The notes under the pieces are model-generated. The model searched no databases, was not told the origin of the DNA, and saw nothing but the letters and a program-made list of their open reading frames with translations. A program made the translations under genes and the position numbers. Shown here piece after piece: positions 1 through 5,240 of a DNA stretch of 7,646 nucleotides. The DNA is from Bacteroidota bacterium (GTDB taxonomy: Bacteria; Bacteroidota; Bacteroidia; Flavobacteriales_F; PHOS-HE28), in the NCBI GenBank assembly GCA_023430945.1, contig JAEYYE010000240.1, positions 1-7,646 on the forward strand. Reading direction: 5' to 3'. Within the stretch, counting starts at the first letter, position 1; each line of letters opens with the position of its first letter.

Positions 1-947
1 GGCTTCTCTTTTCCGACCTCTTCCAGCGGCATGAATTCGAAGAAGATCCCGTAATCGAGCATCAACAGAAGATCATCGGCGCCGCGCCGATCCTGGATCC
101 CGAAGAATCCTTCCGAAGCATTGTAGCTCTCGAGGTAGTTCATGGTGGGCGAAGGAATGATCGCCTCGAACTGCGCGCGGTAAGGTCTGAAACTGACGCC
201 GCCGTGCATGAACAATTCCAGGTTCGGCCACACTTCCATGATGTTCCGTTTGCCGGTGATCTCCAGGATCCGCTTCAGAAGAACAAGCGTCCACGATGGC
301 ACGCCGGCGATGCAACGCACATCCTCGCGGATCGTTTCCACCGCCATCTTCTCGATCTTCTCCTCCCAATTTTCGAGCAGGGCGGTTTCCTTCACCGGCG
401 TGCGCTTGATCTCCACCCAGATCGGAAGGTTCTTGATGATGATGGCTGAAAGATCGCCGGTGTATGCATCGGGGCGCAGTTGTTCGATCGTGCTGCTTCC
501 ACCGAGAACGAGACTTTTCCCCTGGAACAACTTGCTTTCGGGGAATTGCTCGTAGTGAAGCGCGATCAGGTCCTTGCCGCCTTTGTAATGGCAATCCTCC
601 AGCGCTTCGCGGCTCACCGGTATGTATTTGCTCCGATCGTGGGTAGTGCCGCTGCTCTTTGCGAACCAACGGATGTCCGTAGGCCACAAGAGGTTCTGTT
701 CACCTTTCCGTAACCGTTCCACGTACGGCTTCACATCTTCATAATCCTGGATCGGTAGCCGATCGCGATAGATGTTGGGATCGGTGATGGAACTGTAATC
801 GAATTTGCGGCCCCATTCGGTGTACTTCGCCGCGCCGATCAATGCGTGGAACACTTCCAGCTGCGCCATCAGCGGGTTGTCCCTGAACAGTTCGATCTGC
901 TGCAGGCGCTTCTTGATCAAATATGAGAACAGCGCGTTGAAGGGCAT
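1..947 (-). CDS. GH3 auxin-responsive-promoter family protein, partial (C-terminus beyond the window)
   Basis: The minus frame is open from an ATG at 947 to the left edge, giving 315 codons with no stop. The start context reads MPFNALFSYLIKK, a common opening for Bacteroidota GH3 homologues. An ATP-binding motif SSGTTHDRSK lies at residues 98-107 (plant motif SSGTSxGxxK). The second motif, YNASEG, is at 275-280 (plant YASSE), followed by a DYGIFFEFMP segment near 298-307. Plant GH3 enzymes are adenylate-forming acyl-acid amido synthetases that join carboxylic acids to amino acids; the substrate of bacterial members is not known to me, and auxin need not be involved. No signal peptide is seen, so a cytoplasmic enzyme is expected. 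Family members are roughly 500 residues, so about 40% is missing, including the third nucleotide-binding motif. It lies 61 bases downstream of the barrel gene on the same strand and may be co-transcribed or use the weak -7-like box at 970-977. The family call is confident; the function is open. Confidence 0.88.
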   Translation of the reverse strand, partial: MPFNALFSYLIKKRLQQIELFRDNPLMAQLEVFHALIGAAKYTEWGRKFDYSSITDPNIYRDRLPIQDYEDVKPYVERLRKGEQNLLWPTDIRWFAKSSGTTHDRSKYIPVSREALEDCHYKGGKDLIALHYEQFPESKLFQGKSLVLGGSSTIEQLRPDAYTGDLSAIIIKNLPIWVEIKRTPVKETALLENWEEKIEKMAVETIREDVRCIAGVPSWTLVLLKRILEITGKRNIMEVWPNLELFMHGGVSFRPYRAQFEAIIPSPTMNYLESYNASEGFFGIQDRRGADDLLLMLDYGIFFEFMPLEEVGKEK

Positions 948-969
948 GAGGGGCGAAGATCGCTGCCGG

Positions 970-977
970 AAAAGATA
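970..977 (-). promoter_or_regulatory. Possible -7 box before the GH3-family gene
   Basis: On the minus strand this reads TATCTTTT, matching TAnnTTTG at all but the last base. A CTTG is found 22 bases upstream (1000-1003) and could act as the -33 element. This would place transcription start only about 15 bases ahead of the ATG at 947. The match is weak and could be chance; read-through from the gene upstream is an equal alternative. Confidence 0.25.
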
Positions 978-1008
978 CGGACGAAGAAATTCAGGCTAAC
1001 AAGCTGAT

Positions 1009-1601
1009 CTAAAGATCCACCCAAACGGCTGGACCGATGAGGAAGAATTGCGCGTCTTCTTTGATCCATTGATCTTCCACTAATTTTCTATATGGCCCGC
1101 GCATCGTGAACATATTGGTCATGAGCCCAACATGCGCTTTCATCGATCCATTAGTGATCCTATAGCGATATCCGGCATGGTATAGTACACCATTGATCAT
1201 ATCTCCATCCGTAGTGCTCATGCGACCAAGGATCGCTCCTATTCCAGCTGTGATCTTCCAGCGATCATTCCTCGATCCTTCAAATTCCTTGTCTTTGCTG
1301 AACAATGTCGCAACATCCACGTGAAGCGTGAGATGAACAGGATAAAGCAACCGATCGCCCCAAAGGAGAACGCCACTGCCTATTCCCCAAGCATGTGGTC
1401 GGTGCCGAAATCTCCTTAAAAGCAGCACCGATCCTGCGGCAGCATATCCGGCTTTGGACCGATGAGGTTGTCCGGCATCTTGCGTTCATGATCCACATAG
1501 GTGCCTGCAAGACCAGCGCTGACGAAATACCTGGGCAATTCTTCCTGCGCCTGGATCTGTACGGCGGACAACAGGATAAGTACAAACGTTTGCAAGCGCA
1601 T
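1009..1601 (-). pseudogene. Small outer-membrane beta-barrel-like protein, frameshifted
   Basis: Two overlapping minus frames together make one plausible exported protein. The first starts with ATG at 1601 directly after a GAGGAGA Shine-Dalgarno-like stretch and encodes a signal peptide (MRLQTFVLILLSAVQIQAQ), then a strand-like segment RYFVSAGLAGTYVDHE. It meets TAA at 1416-1418. The second frame is open from about 1485 down to TAG at 1009-1011 and holds alternating hydrophobic strands, for example GYAAAGSVLLLRRF, PVHLTLHVDVATLF and AQFFLIGPAVWVDL. Adding one C in the GG/CC pair near 1450-1451 joins them as GPKPGYAAAG and gives about 197 residues, a normal size for a small Bacteroidota outer-membrane barrel. 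I infer a single-base deletion, either true decay or a sequencing error. The gene looks AT-richer by eye than its neighbours. Exact family unknown; the barrel fold is inferred only from strand pattern and signal peptide. Confidence 0.6.
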
Positions 1602-1719
1602 TCTCCTCGAAGTTCGGCACTTAAGTGGGAACTATCCAAAAATTCCTCACCCGATCGTAACCTTCCTTTCCGGCCTCCCGTTACACAGGCAGGTTTTGGT
1701 TAGTGGATCTAAGGGCAGG

Positions 1720-1747
1720 CAGAAGGTTCCATTCGTGGGGCCTTCTG
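1720..1747 (+). other. Unassigned hairpin in the sppA/barrel-gene intergenic region
   Basis: CAGAAGGTTCC (1720-1730) can pair with GGGGCCTTCTG (1737-1747) across the six-base loop ATTCGT. Two of the eleven pairs are G-U, and only if the plus strand is the RNA; on the minus strand they become C-A mismatches. No run of T follows on the plus strand, so it is not a standard terminator, and no plus-strand gene precedes it. Role unknown. Confidence 0.45.
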
Positions 1748-1770
1748 TCATTTCCACCGATCGGTAAATG

Positions 1771-1797
1771 AAAAAGCCCCGGTCCCCCGAGGCTTTT
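1771..1797 (-). terminator. Rho-independent terminator of sppA
   Basis: On the minus strand, AAAAGCCTCGG (1797-1787) pairs with CCGGGGCTTTT (1782-1772) around a four-base GGGA loop, with one G-U pair, and the 3' arm runs into five Ts (1775-1771). It begins 18 bases after the sppA stop codon, the right place to end sppA transcription before the barrel gene. The flanking A and T runs make the hairpin nearly symmetric, so it could also stop plus-strand transcripts. Confidence 0.85.
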
Positions 1798-1815
1798 CCC
1801 TTTTCGTTCCGATCG

Positions 1816-3633
1816 TTACTTGATCTCCAGATCGTAAGGCATTCTTGCCTGTACACCGAATTGCTTTTTCGCTTCCATCACTTTCTTGAACTGATCGAGG
1901 GTCTTCAGATCCTCATCGCCTAGCAATTGGGTCGCGGCCCAGGTCTTCGCGCTCGTCTCGAACTGTTCGATCAGTTCCTCGAAGAAATCCTTCTGCACCG
2001 GAAGTTCGATCCTGCGATATTCATCACCCAGTTCGGCGAGCCTGGCTGCTTCTGCGATCGCCATTTCCAATCCGCCGACCTCATCCACCAACCCAAGTTT
2101 CTTTGCCTCCATTCCGCTCCACACACGGCCCTGGCCGATGCTGTCCACCATCGCAACATCGATCCCACGGCCTTCGGCCACCCGCTTCTTGAACGTATCG
2201 TAGATATCATCCACGTACAGTTGCATGATGCGCAATTCCTGATCGTCCAGCGGACGGCTTACGGTGAGCATGTCGGCGTACCGATGTGTCTTCTCGCCAT
2301 CGAAGGTGATGCCGAGCTTGTTGTTGAAGAAGCCCTGCATGTTGGGGATCATCCCGAAGACCCCGATCGAACCCGTGATCGTGGTGGGTTGTGCGTAGAT
2401 CTTCGTTGCGGGAGCACTTATGTAATATCCGCCTGATGCGGCCACATCGCCCATGCTCACCACGATCGGTTTCTTCTCGGCTATCATCTTCACTTCACGC
2501 CAGATCACTTCGCTCGCCAGTGCGCTTCCGCCGGGGGAATTCACGCGGAAGACAACGGCCTTGATGTCATCATCCTCGCGTGCTTCGCGAAGCGTTTCAC
2601 CCAGGCTTGTGCTACCGATCGTGCCGTCGGAATTCTTTCCTGAAGAGATCGATCCTTCAGCATAGATCACCGCCAGTTTGTTCTTGCTTGCTGCCGCTCC
2701 GCCTTTTTTCGACTTCGGGGTAAAGGATCGCGAATAATCCTTCAAGGAAACGAACTCGATCTCCTTGTCCTCCTCATCCACTTTCAGATCCATCCGCTCA
2801 CGAATGATGTCGTGCACTTCATCCAGATATTTCGCACCATTGATAAAGCCTTGTTCCATCGCAGAGATATCGCTGCGAACGAGCATGCTATCGGCGATCA
2901 AGTTCAATCGCTGCTGATCGATGTTACGCGCGCTGGATACCGCTGCCAGGTGTTCGTTCCAGAAGTCGCGCAGGATCATGCGGATCTGTTCGCGGTTCGG
3001 TTCGCTCATCTTCTCTTCGGTGAATGTTTCGCCGAACGCCTTGAACTTGTTGTTGCTTCCGCGGATCAACTGGATGTCGATATCCAACTTGTCGAACAGG
3101 CCTTTCAGGAACATCGATTCAGAGCTCAATCCACGGTAGTCCAGATCGCCTTTCGGTTGCAGGTAGATCTCATCGGCAGCGGTGGCCAGGTAGTACGCGG
3201 CCTGCGTATAGAATTCGCTGTGCGCGATCACCGGTTTCCCGCTTTCATTCCTGAACTCGATGAGCTTTTCACGGATCTCCTTCAGCGTTGCGAAACCACC
3301 GTTCACCATCACCAGATCGAGGTAGATCCCTTCGATCTTATCATCGGTCTTGGCGTGCTCCAGGCTTTCGAGGATGTTGTTGAGGCCGATGTGCGCATTC
3401 GCCTGGAACGGCCCGAAGTCCATGTCGAACTGGTCCTTGCTGCCGCGATCCCTGATCTCCTTGTCCAGCGTGATATGCAGTACCGACCCATCCTTGATCG
3501 TGGTTGCACCATCCTTGGATGCGAACGTTGCGCCCAGCGCTGCGATCGTTCCGATCAGGATGAAGATCATCAACGCGCCCACCAGCAAAGTGCCCAGCAT
3601 GGAGGCCAGCATGAATTTGAGGAATTGTCTCAT
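1816..3633 (-). CDS. sppA: Signal peptide peptidase SppA, 67K (long) type
   Basis: Encodes 605 residues, close to the roughly 620 of E. coli SppA. SppA is a membrane-bound serine protease that degrades cleaved signal peptides. An N-terminal membrane helix spans about residues 8-37, with the rest presumably on the periplasmic side. The protein holds two tandem S49/ClpP-like domains. The first (about 48-270) carries the general-base lysine in NKFKAFGE, K198, equivalent by motif to E. coli K209. The second (about 318-540) carries the nucleophile in GDVAASGGYY, S400, equivalent to E. coli S409, followed by the typical TGSIGVFG. Both catalytic residues are present, so the enzyme should be active. 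A lysine-rich linker (about 306-320, KSKKGGAAASKNK) separates the domains. The ATG at 3633 is chosen because the membrane helix follows at once; no Shine-Dalgarno is obvious. It is divergent from the DUF1573 genes and ends at the terminator at 1771-1797. Confidence 0.97.
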   Translation of the reverse strand: MRQFLKFMLASMLGTLLVGALMIFILIGTIAALGATFASKDGATTIKDGSVLHITLDKEIRDRGSKDQFDMDFGPFQANAHIGLNNILESLEHAKTDDKIEGIYLDLVMVNGGFATLKEIREKLIEFRNESGKPVIAHSEFYTQAAYYLATAADEIYLQPKGDLDYRGLSSESMFLKGLFDKLDIDIQLIRGSNNKFKAFGETFTEEKMSEPNREQIRMILRDFWNEHLAAVSSARNIDQQRLNLIADSMLVRSDISAMEQGFINGAKYLDEVHDIIRERMDLKVDEEDKEIEFVSLKDYSRSFTPKSKKGGAAASKNKLAVIYAEGSISSGKNSDGTIGSTSLGETLREAREDDDIKAVVFRVNSPGGSALASEVIWREVKMIAEKKPIVVSMGDVAASGGYYISAPATKIYAQPTTITGSIGVFGMIPNMQGFFNNKLGITFDGEKTHRYADMLTVSRPLDDQELRIMQLYVDDIYDTFKKRVAEGRGIDVAMVDSIGQGRVWSGMEAKKLGLVDEVGGLEMAIAEAARLAELGDEYRRIELPVQKDFFEELIEQFETSAKTWAATQLLGDEDLKTLDQFKKVMEAKKQFGVQARMPYDLEIK

Positions 3634-3663
3634 GATCGGATCGATTTTCTCTTGTTAGCGGAT

Positions 3664-3671
3664 CGAAACTA
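3664..3671 (-). promoter_or_regulatory. Possible -7 box of sppA
   Basis: On the minus strand this reads TAGTTTCG, matching TAnnTTTG at all but one fixed base, and lies 30 bases upstream of the sppA ATG. A CTTG at 3687-3690 is upstream, but the 15-base gap is shorter than usual for a -33 element. Location is sensible; the call rests on a short motif. Confidence 0.3.
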
Positions 3672-3746
3672 AATGGAACGATAATGCAAGCCCGCGCCGA
3701 TCACACGAACGGGGCGCACACCGTATGAAAGGACGTAGAGAAGCAG

Positions 3747-3774
3747 CAAGTCTTAAGTGGCAAGTGTCAAGTTG
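3747..3774 (+). repeat. Heptad repeat, AAGT orientation, upstream of the first DUF1573 gene
   Basis: Four units of seven bases follow the form YAAGTNN, starting at 3747, 3754, 3761 and 3768 (CAAGT, TAAGT, CAAGT, CAAGT). The last unit ends AAGTTG, the unit seen again after the first DUF1573 gene (4460-4473). This forms the left arm of a loosely inverted heptad structure whose right arm is at 3908-3942. The rest of the 392-base divergent intergenic region (3634-4025) holds the sppA promoter side, an 87-base dispersed element, the right heptad arm, the paired TGTTAA box and a -7-like box; no credible gene is seen in it. Confidence 0.6.
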
Positions 3775-3778
3775 ATCT

Positions 3779-3865
3779 GGGCGTGTCCCTCGCAAAGCCT
3801 CGGGTCAGGCTATACGCTGCAAATCCTCGCTGCGCTGCGGGTTTTCCGCTCCTATCCTTCACGCA
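3779..3865 (+). repeat. Bacteroidota-type dispersed intergenic element (about 87 bases)
   Basis: The stretch starts GGGCGTG and ends CACGCA, so its ends are short inverted repeats (GCGTG/CACGC). Inside are CGGGTCAGGCTATACGCT (3801-3818), an imperfect central hairpin (CTCGC at 3826-3830 with GCGGG at 3837-3841, one G-U pair), and TTTTCCGCTCCTATCC (3842-3857). From memory this matches a frequent, unnamed intergenic repeat in Bacteroidota genomes with GGGCGT...ACGC ends and a GGGTCGGGCTATCCGCT-like core. That recollection is unverified here. No open frame of interest lies within. It sits between the two heptad arms and has no counterpart in the equivalent spot at 4498-4508. Confidence 0.6.
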
Positions 3866-3907
3866 CCTCTGGGTCCGGAGAGCAGCCGATCCACCCATTA
3901 TTCCTGG

Positions 3908-3942
3908 CAACTACCAACGAACAACTCACAATGGTCAAGCAC
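3908..3942 (+). repeat. Heptad repeat, CAA(C) orientation, upstream of the first DUF1573 gene
   Basis: Five seven-base units begin CAAC, CAAC, CAAC, CAAT and CAAG at 3908, 3915, 3922, 3929 and 3936, exactly in phase. They end two bases before the first TGTTAA. The orientation is opposite to the AAGT heptads at 3747-3774, and the same order (AAGT arm, CAAC arm, TGTTAA pair) recurs before the second DUF1573 gene. Confidence 0.6.
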
Positions 3943-3944
3943 GC

Positions 3945-3961
3945 TGTTAATCTCCTGTTAA
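3945..3961 (+). promoter_or_regulatory. Paired direct repeat TGTTAA-N5-TGTTAA (candidate operator), copy 1
   Basis: Two TGTTAA hexamers start 11 bases apart, one helical turn, 64 bases ahead of the DUF1573 start codon. Their midpoint is about 40 bases upstream of the centre of the -7-like box at 3990-3997. This would suit an activator that contacts RNA polymerase. The identical arrangement precedes the paralogue (4576-4592). The protein that binds is unknown. Confidence 0.5.
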
Positions 3962-3989
3962 GGTCTGGAACACGGCGAACATGCCCATC

Positions 3990-3997
3990 TAATTTCG
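3990..3997 (+). promoter_or_regulatory. Probable -7 box of the first DUF1573 gene
   Basis: TAATTTCG matches TAnnTTTG at all but one fixed base and corresponds in position to the perfect box TAATTTTG of the paralogue. No clear -33 TTTG is seen; the TGTTAA pair lies just upstream of where it would be, which fits an activator-dependent promoter. Expected leader length is roughly 20 bases. Confidence 0.42.
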
Positions 3998-4025
3998 GCG
4001 TAACAAAGAACAAAACCTTCGATCC

Positions 4026-4460
4026 ATGAAGAACTTTCTGCTCACCCTGGCGATCGGCCTTTTCTCGGCCACAGCATTCGCACAACCTGAAATGAAACCG
4101 GTGGGCGGCACCGGCCCTATGATCAGTGTGGACAAGGAAGTGGTGGATTACGGAACGATCGCAAAAGGCTCTGATGGTGTGCGCACCTTCGTGGTGACCA
4201 ATACCGGCGATCAACCATTGCTGATCACACAATGCCAGGGTAGCTGCGGTTGCACGGTACCCGAGTGTCAGAAGGAACCGATCAAGCCCGGGGAGAAGAG
4301 CACTGTATCCGTGAAATACGACACGGAGCGCGTTGGTCCGTTCAACAAGACGGTCACGATCACCAGCAATGCAAAGAACGAACCTTCCAAACAGATCAAG
4401 ATCAGCGGCACCGTTGAAGCTGCGGCTGGCACCACCGGTCACGAAGGGCATACGCATTGA
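4026..4460 (+). CDS. Exported DUF1573 Ig-like protein with four-cysteine cluster, paralogue 1
   Basis: Encodes 144 residues. A signal peptide (1-19, ending AFA before Q20) is followed by a DUF1573 domain, an Ig-like fold of about 100 residues common in Bacteroidota and probably periplasmic or surface-located. Family marks are DYGTIAKG, FVVTNTGDQPLLI, GSCGCTVP, EPIKPGE and KYDTERVGPFNKTVTITSN. The usual CGC core is extended here to C-x3-C-x-C-x4-C (in TQCQGSCGCTVPEC), which could form two disulfides or bind metal. The last residues are GHEGHTH, a histidine-rich tail absent from the paralogue. No Shine-Dalgarno is visible; the A-rich leader is typical for the phylum. Its neighbour 201 bases downstream is a paralogue about 68% identical over the core by hand alignment. 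The biological role of DUF1573 proteins is not established; a structural or binding role in the envelope is my inference. Confidence 0.93.
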   Translation: MKNFLLTLAIGLFSATAFAQPEMKPVGGTGPMISVDKEVVDYGTIAKGSDGVRTFVVTNTGDQPLLITQCQGSCGCTVPECQKEPIKPGEKSTVSVKYDTERVGPFNKTVTITSNAKNEPSKQIKISGTVEAAAGTTGHEGHTH

Positions 4461-4560
4461 AGTTGGAAGTTGAAGTATTTGGGGAGTTGCATGTTGAGCT
4501 CTAGCTATCAACCTTCAACCTCCAACCTTCAACCTCAGCCTTCAGCCATCAGCCTACAGC
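4459..4560 (+). repeat. Inverted heptad repeat between the two DUF1573 genes
   Basis: The left half repeats AAGTTGN with a seven-base period (units at 4460 and 4467, then GAGTTGC at 4484 and ATGTTGA at 4491). The right half repeats CAACCTN (4509, 4516, 4523, a six-base unit at 4530) and shifts to CAGCCTN (4536, 4543, 4550, partial at 4557). The halves are complementary: 4459-4475 can pair with 4513-4530 with one bulge and one mismatch. The left arm begins within the stop codon of the upstream gene. No T run follows, so it is not an ordinary terminator, although it could protect or end that transcript. Confidence 0.7.
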
Positions 4561-4575
4561 ATTCCGCCCCTCCCC

Positions 4576-4592
4576 TGTTAATGTCCTGTTAA
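4576..4592 (+). promoter_or_regulatory. Paired direct repeat TGTTAA-N5-TGTTAA (candidate operator), copy 2
   Basis: The two hexamers and the five-base spacing are the same as at 3945-3961, while the flanking bases have diverged. The midpoint lies about 38 bases upstream of the centre of the perfect -7 box at 4619-4626, a place suited to an activator. Conservation in both duplicated upstream regions is the main support. Confidence 0.52.
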
Positions 4593-4618
4593 CTCCAGAA
4601 AACCGGCACGATACCTGA

Positions 4619-4626
4619 TAATTTTG
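4619..4626 (+). promoter_or_regulatory. -7 box of the second DUF1573 gene
   Basis: TAATTTTG is an exact match to the Bacteroidota TAnnTTTG -7 element, 35 bases before the ATG at 4662. No TTTG is present at the -33 position; the TGTTAA pair ends about 26 bases upstream. This supports separate transcription of the second paralogue. Confidence 0.6.
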
Positions 4627-4661
4627 GGATCGCTGCCAATAACCGAACAACATTGAACAAG

Positions 4662-5120
4662 ATGAAAAAGCTTCTGCTCTCGCTCGGCCTCAGCGCCGCT
4701 TTCCTTGGCGCGATCGCGCAAGACAATGCCAAGCCGGTAGGCGGCTCGGGCGCTCAGATCTCGGTGGACAAGGAAGTGCACGACTACGGCACGATCCCAC
4801 AAGGTGCGAATGGTACCTGTGAGTTCACAGTTACCAACACGGGATCCGCTCCCCTGATCATCACCAGTTGCAAAGGCAGCTGCGGTTGCACAGTTCCTAA
4901 GTGCGATACCGAACCGATCAAGCCAGGCCAGAGCACTACCGTTACCGTGAAGTACGACACCAAGCGCGTCGGTCCGATCAACAAGAGCGTGACCATCAGC
5001 AGCAATGCCGAGAACGCACCTGAAAAGATCGTGCGCATCAAGGGAACCGTTGAAGCCGCTCCGGAAACCCCGTCCTCACCCGTGAAGGAACAGAGCCCGA
5101 TGGCTCCGGTGGAGAACTAG
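4662..5120 (+). CDS. Exported DUF1573 Ig-like protein with four-cysteine cluster, paralogue 2
   Basis: Encodes 152 residues from the ATG at 4662; an in-frame TTG at 4653 would add only MNK ahead of the lysine-rich start and is less likely. The signal peptide is MKKLLLSLGLSAAFLGAIA, cut before Q20. The DUF1573 domain runs about residues 25-133, with DYGTIPQG, FTVTNTGSAPLII, GSCGCTVP, EPIKPGQ and KYDTKRVGPINKSVTISSN. The C-x3-C-x-C-x4-C cluster (TSCKGSCGCTVPKC) is the same as in paralogue 1, and there is one additional cysteine (GTCEF). The C-terminus is proline-rich (ETPSSPVKEQSPMAP) where paralogue 1 has histidines, so the tails have diverged most. It has its own promoter (4619-4626) and a strong terminator (5144-5174), so it can be expressed alone. 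Function unknown beyond an exported Ig-like domain. Confidence 0.93.
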   Translation: MKKLLLSLGLSAAFLGAIAQDNAKPVGGSGAQISVDKEVHDYGTIPQGANGTCEFTVTNTGSAPLIITSCKGSCGCTVPKCDTEPIKPGQSTTVTVKYDTKRVGPINKSVTISSNAENAPEKIVRIKGTVEAAPETPSSPVKEQSPMAPVEN

Positions 5121-5143
5121 ACCGATCGATATTGAACAACTTG

Positions 5144-5174
5144 GAGCCCCTCCGATCGGAGGGGCTCTTCTTTT
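5144..5174 (+). terminator. Rho-independent terminator after the second DUF1573 gene
   Basis: GAGCCCCTCC (5144-5153) pairs perfectly with GGAGGGGCTC (5158-5167) around a GATC loop, followed by TTCTTTT. This ten-base-pair GC-rich stem starts 24 bases after the stop codon and should end transcription before the aminotransferase gene. Confidence 0.93.
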
Positions 5175-5240
5175 GTACCGATCCGGGCACCGCCCTTTTC
5201 ACGCAGGAAAAGCCGAACTTTGCGGGCGAAACCTGAAGAA

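Noticed and set aside
73..687. A 204-residue minus-strand frame near the left edge
   Set aside because: It is in a different frame from the GH3-family sequence, whose frame is open across the whole stretch with recognised motifs.
1927..2436. A 169-residue plus-strand frame antisense to sppA
   Set aside because: Same reason: a shadow of a well-supported gene, with no family features.
2812..3672. A 286-residue open frame antisense to sppA on the plus strand
   Set aside because: It overlaps a clear sppA reading frame with intact catalytic motifs, has no recognisable domain or start context, and is best explained by codon bias of sppA.
3757..4029. A 90-residue plus-strand frame in the sppA/DUF1573 intergenic region
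   Set aside because: It runs through the dispersed element, the CAA heptads and the promoter boxes and overlaps the DUF1573 start; no family resemblance or start signal.
3852..4511. A 219-residue minus-strand frame across the first DUF1573 gene
   Set aside because: It runs through the DUF1573 coding sequence, the candidate promoter and both repeat regions, and has no domain signature.
4509..4560. Regularly spaced short repeats considered as a CRISPR array
   Set aside because: The units are seven bases with no unique spacers, so this is a tandem heptad repeat rather than a CRISPR array.
4652..5139. ATTGAACAA found before the second DUF1573 gene (4652-4660) and after it (5131-5139)
   Set aside because: A nine-base match in low-complexity A-rich leader and trailer sequence is likely chance; there is no further flanking similarity.
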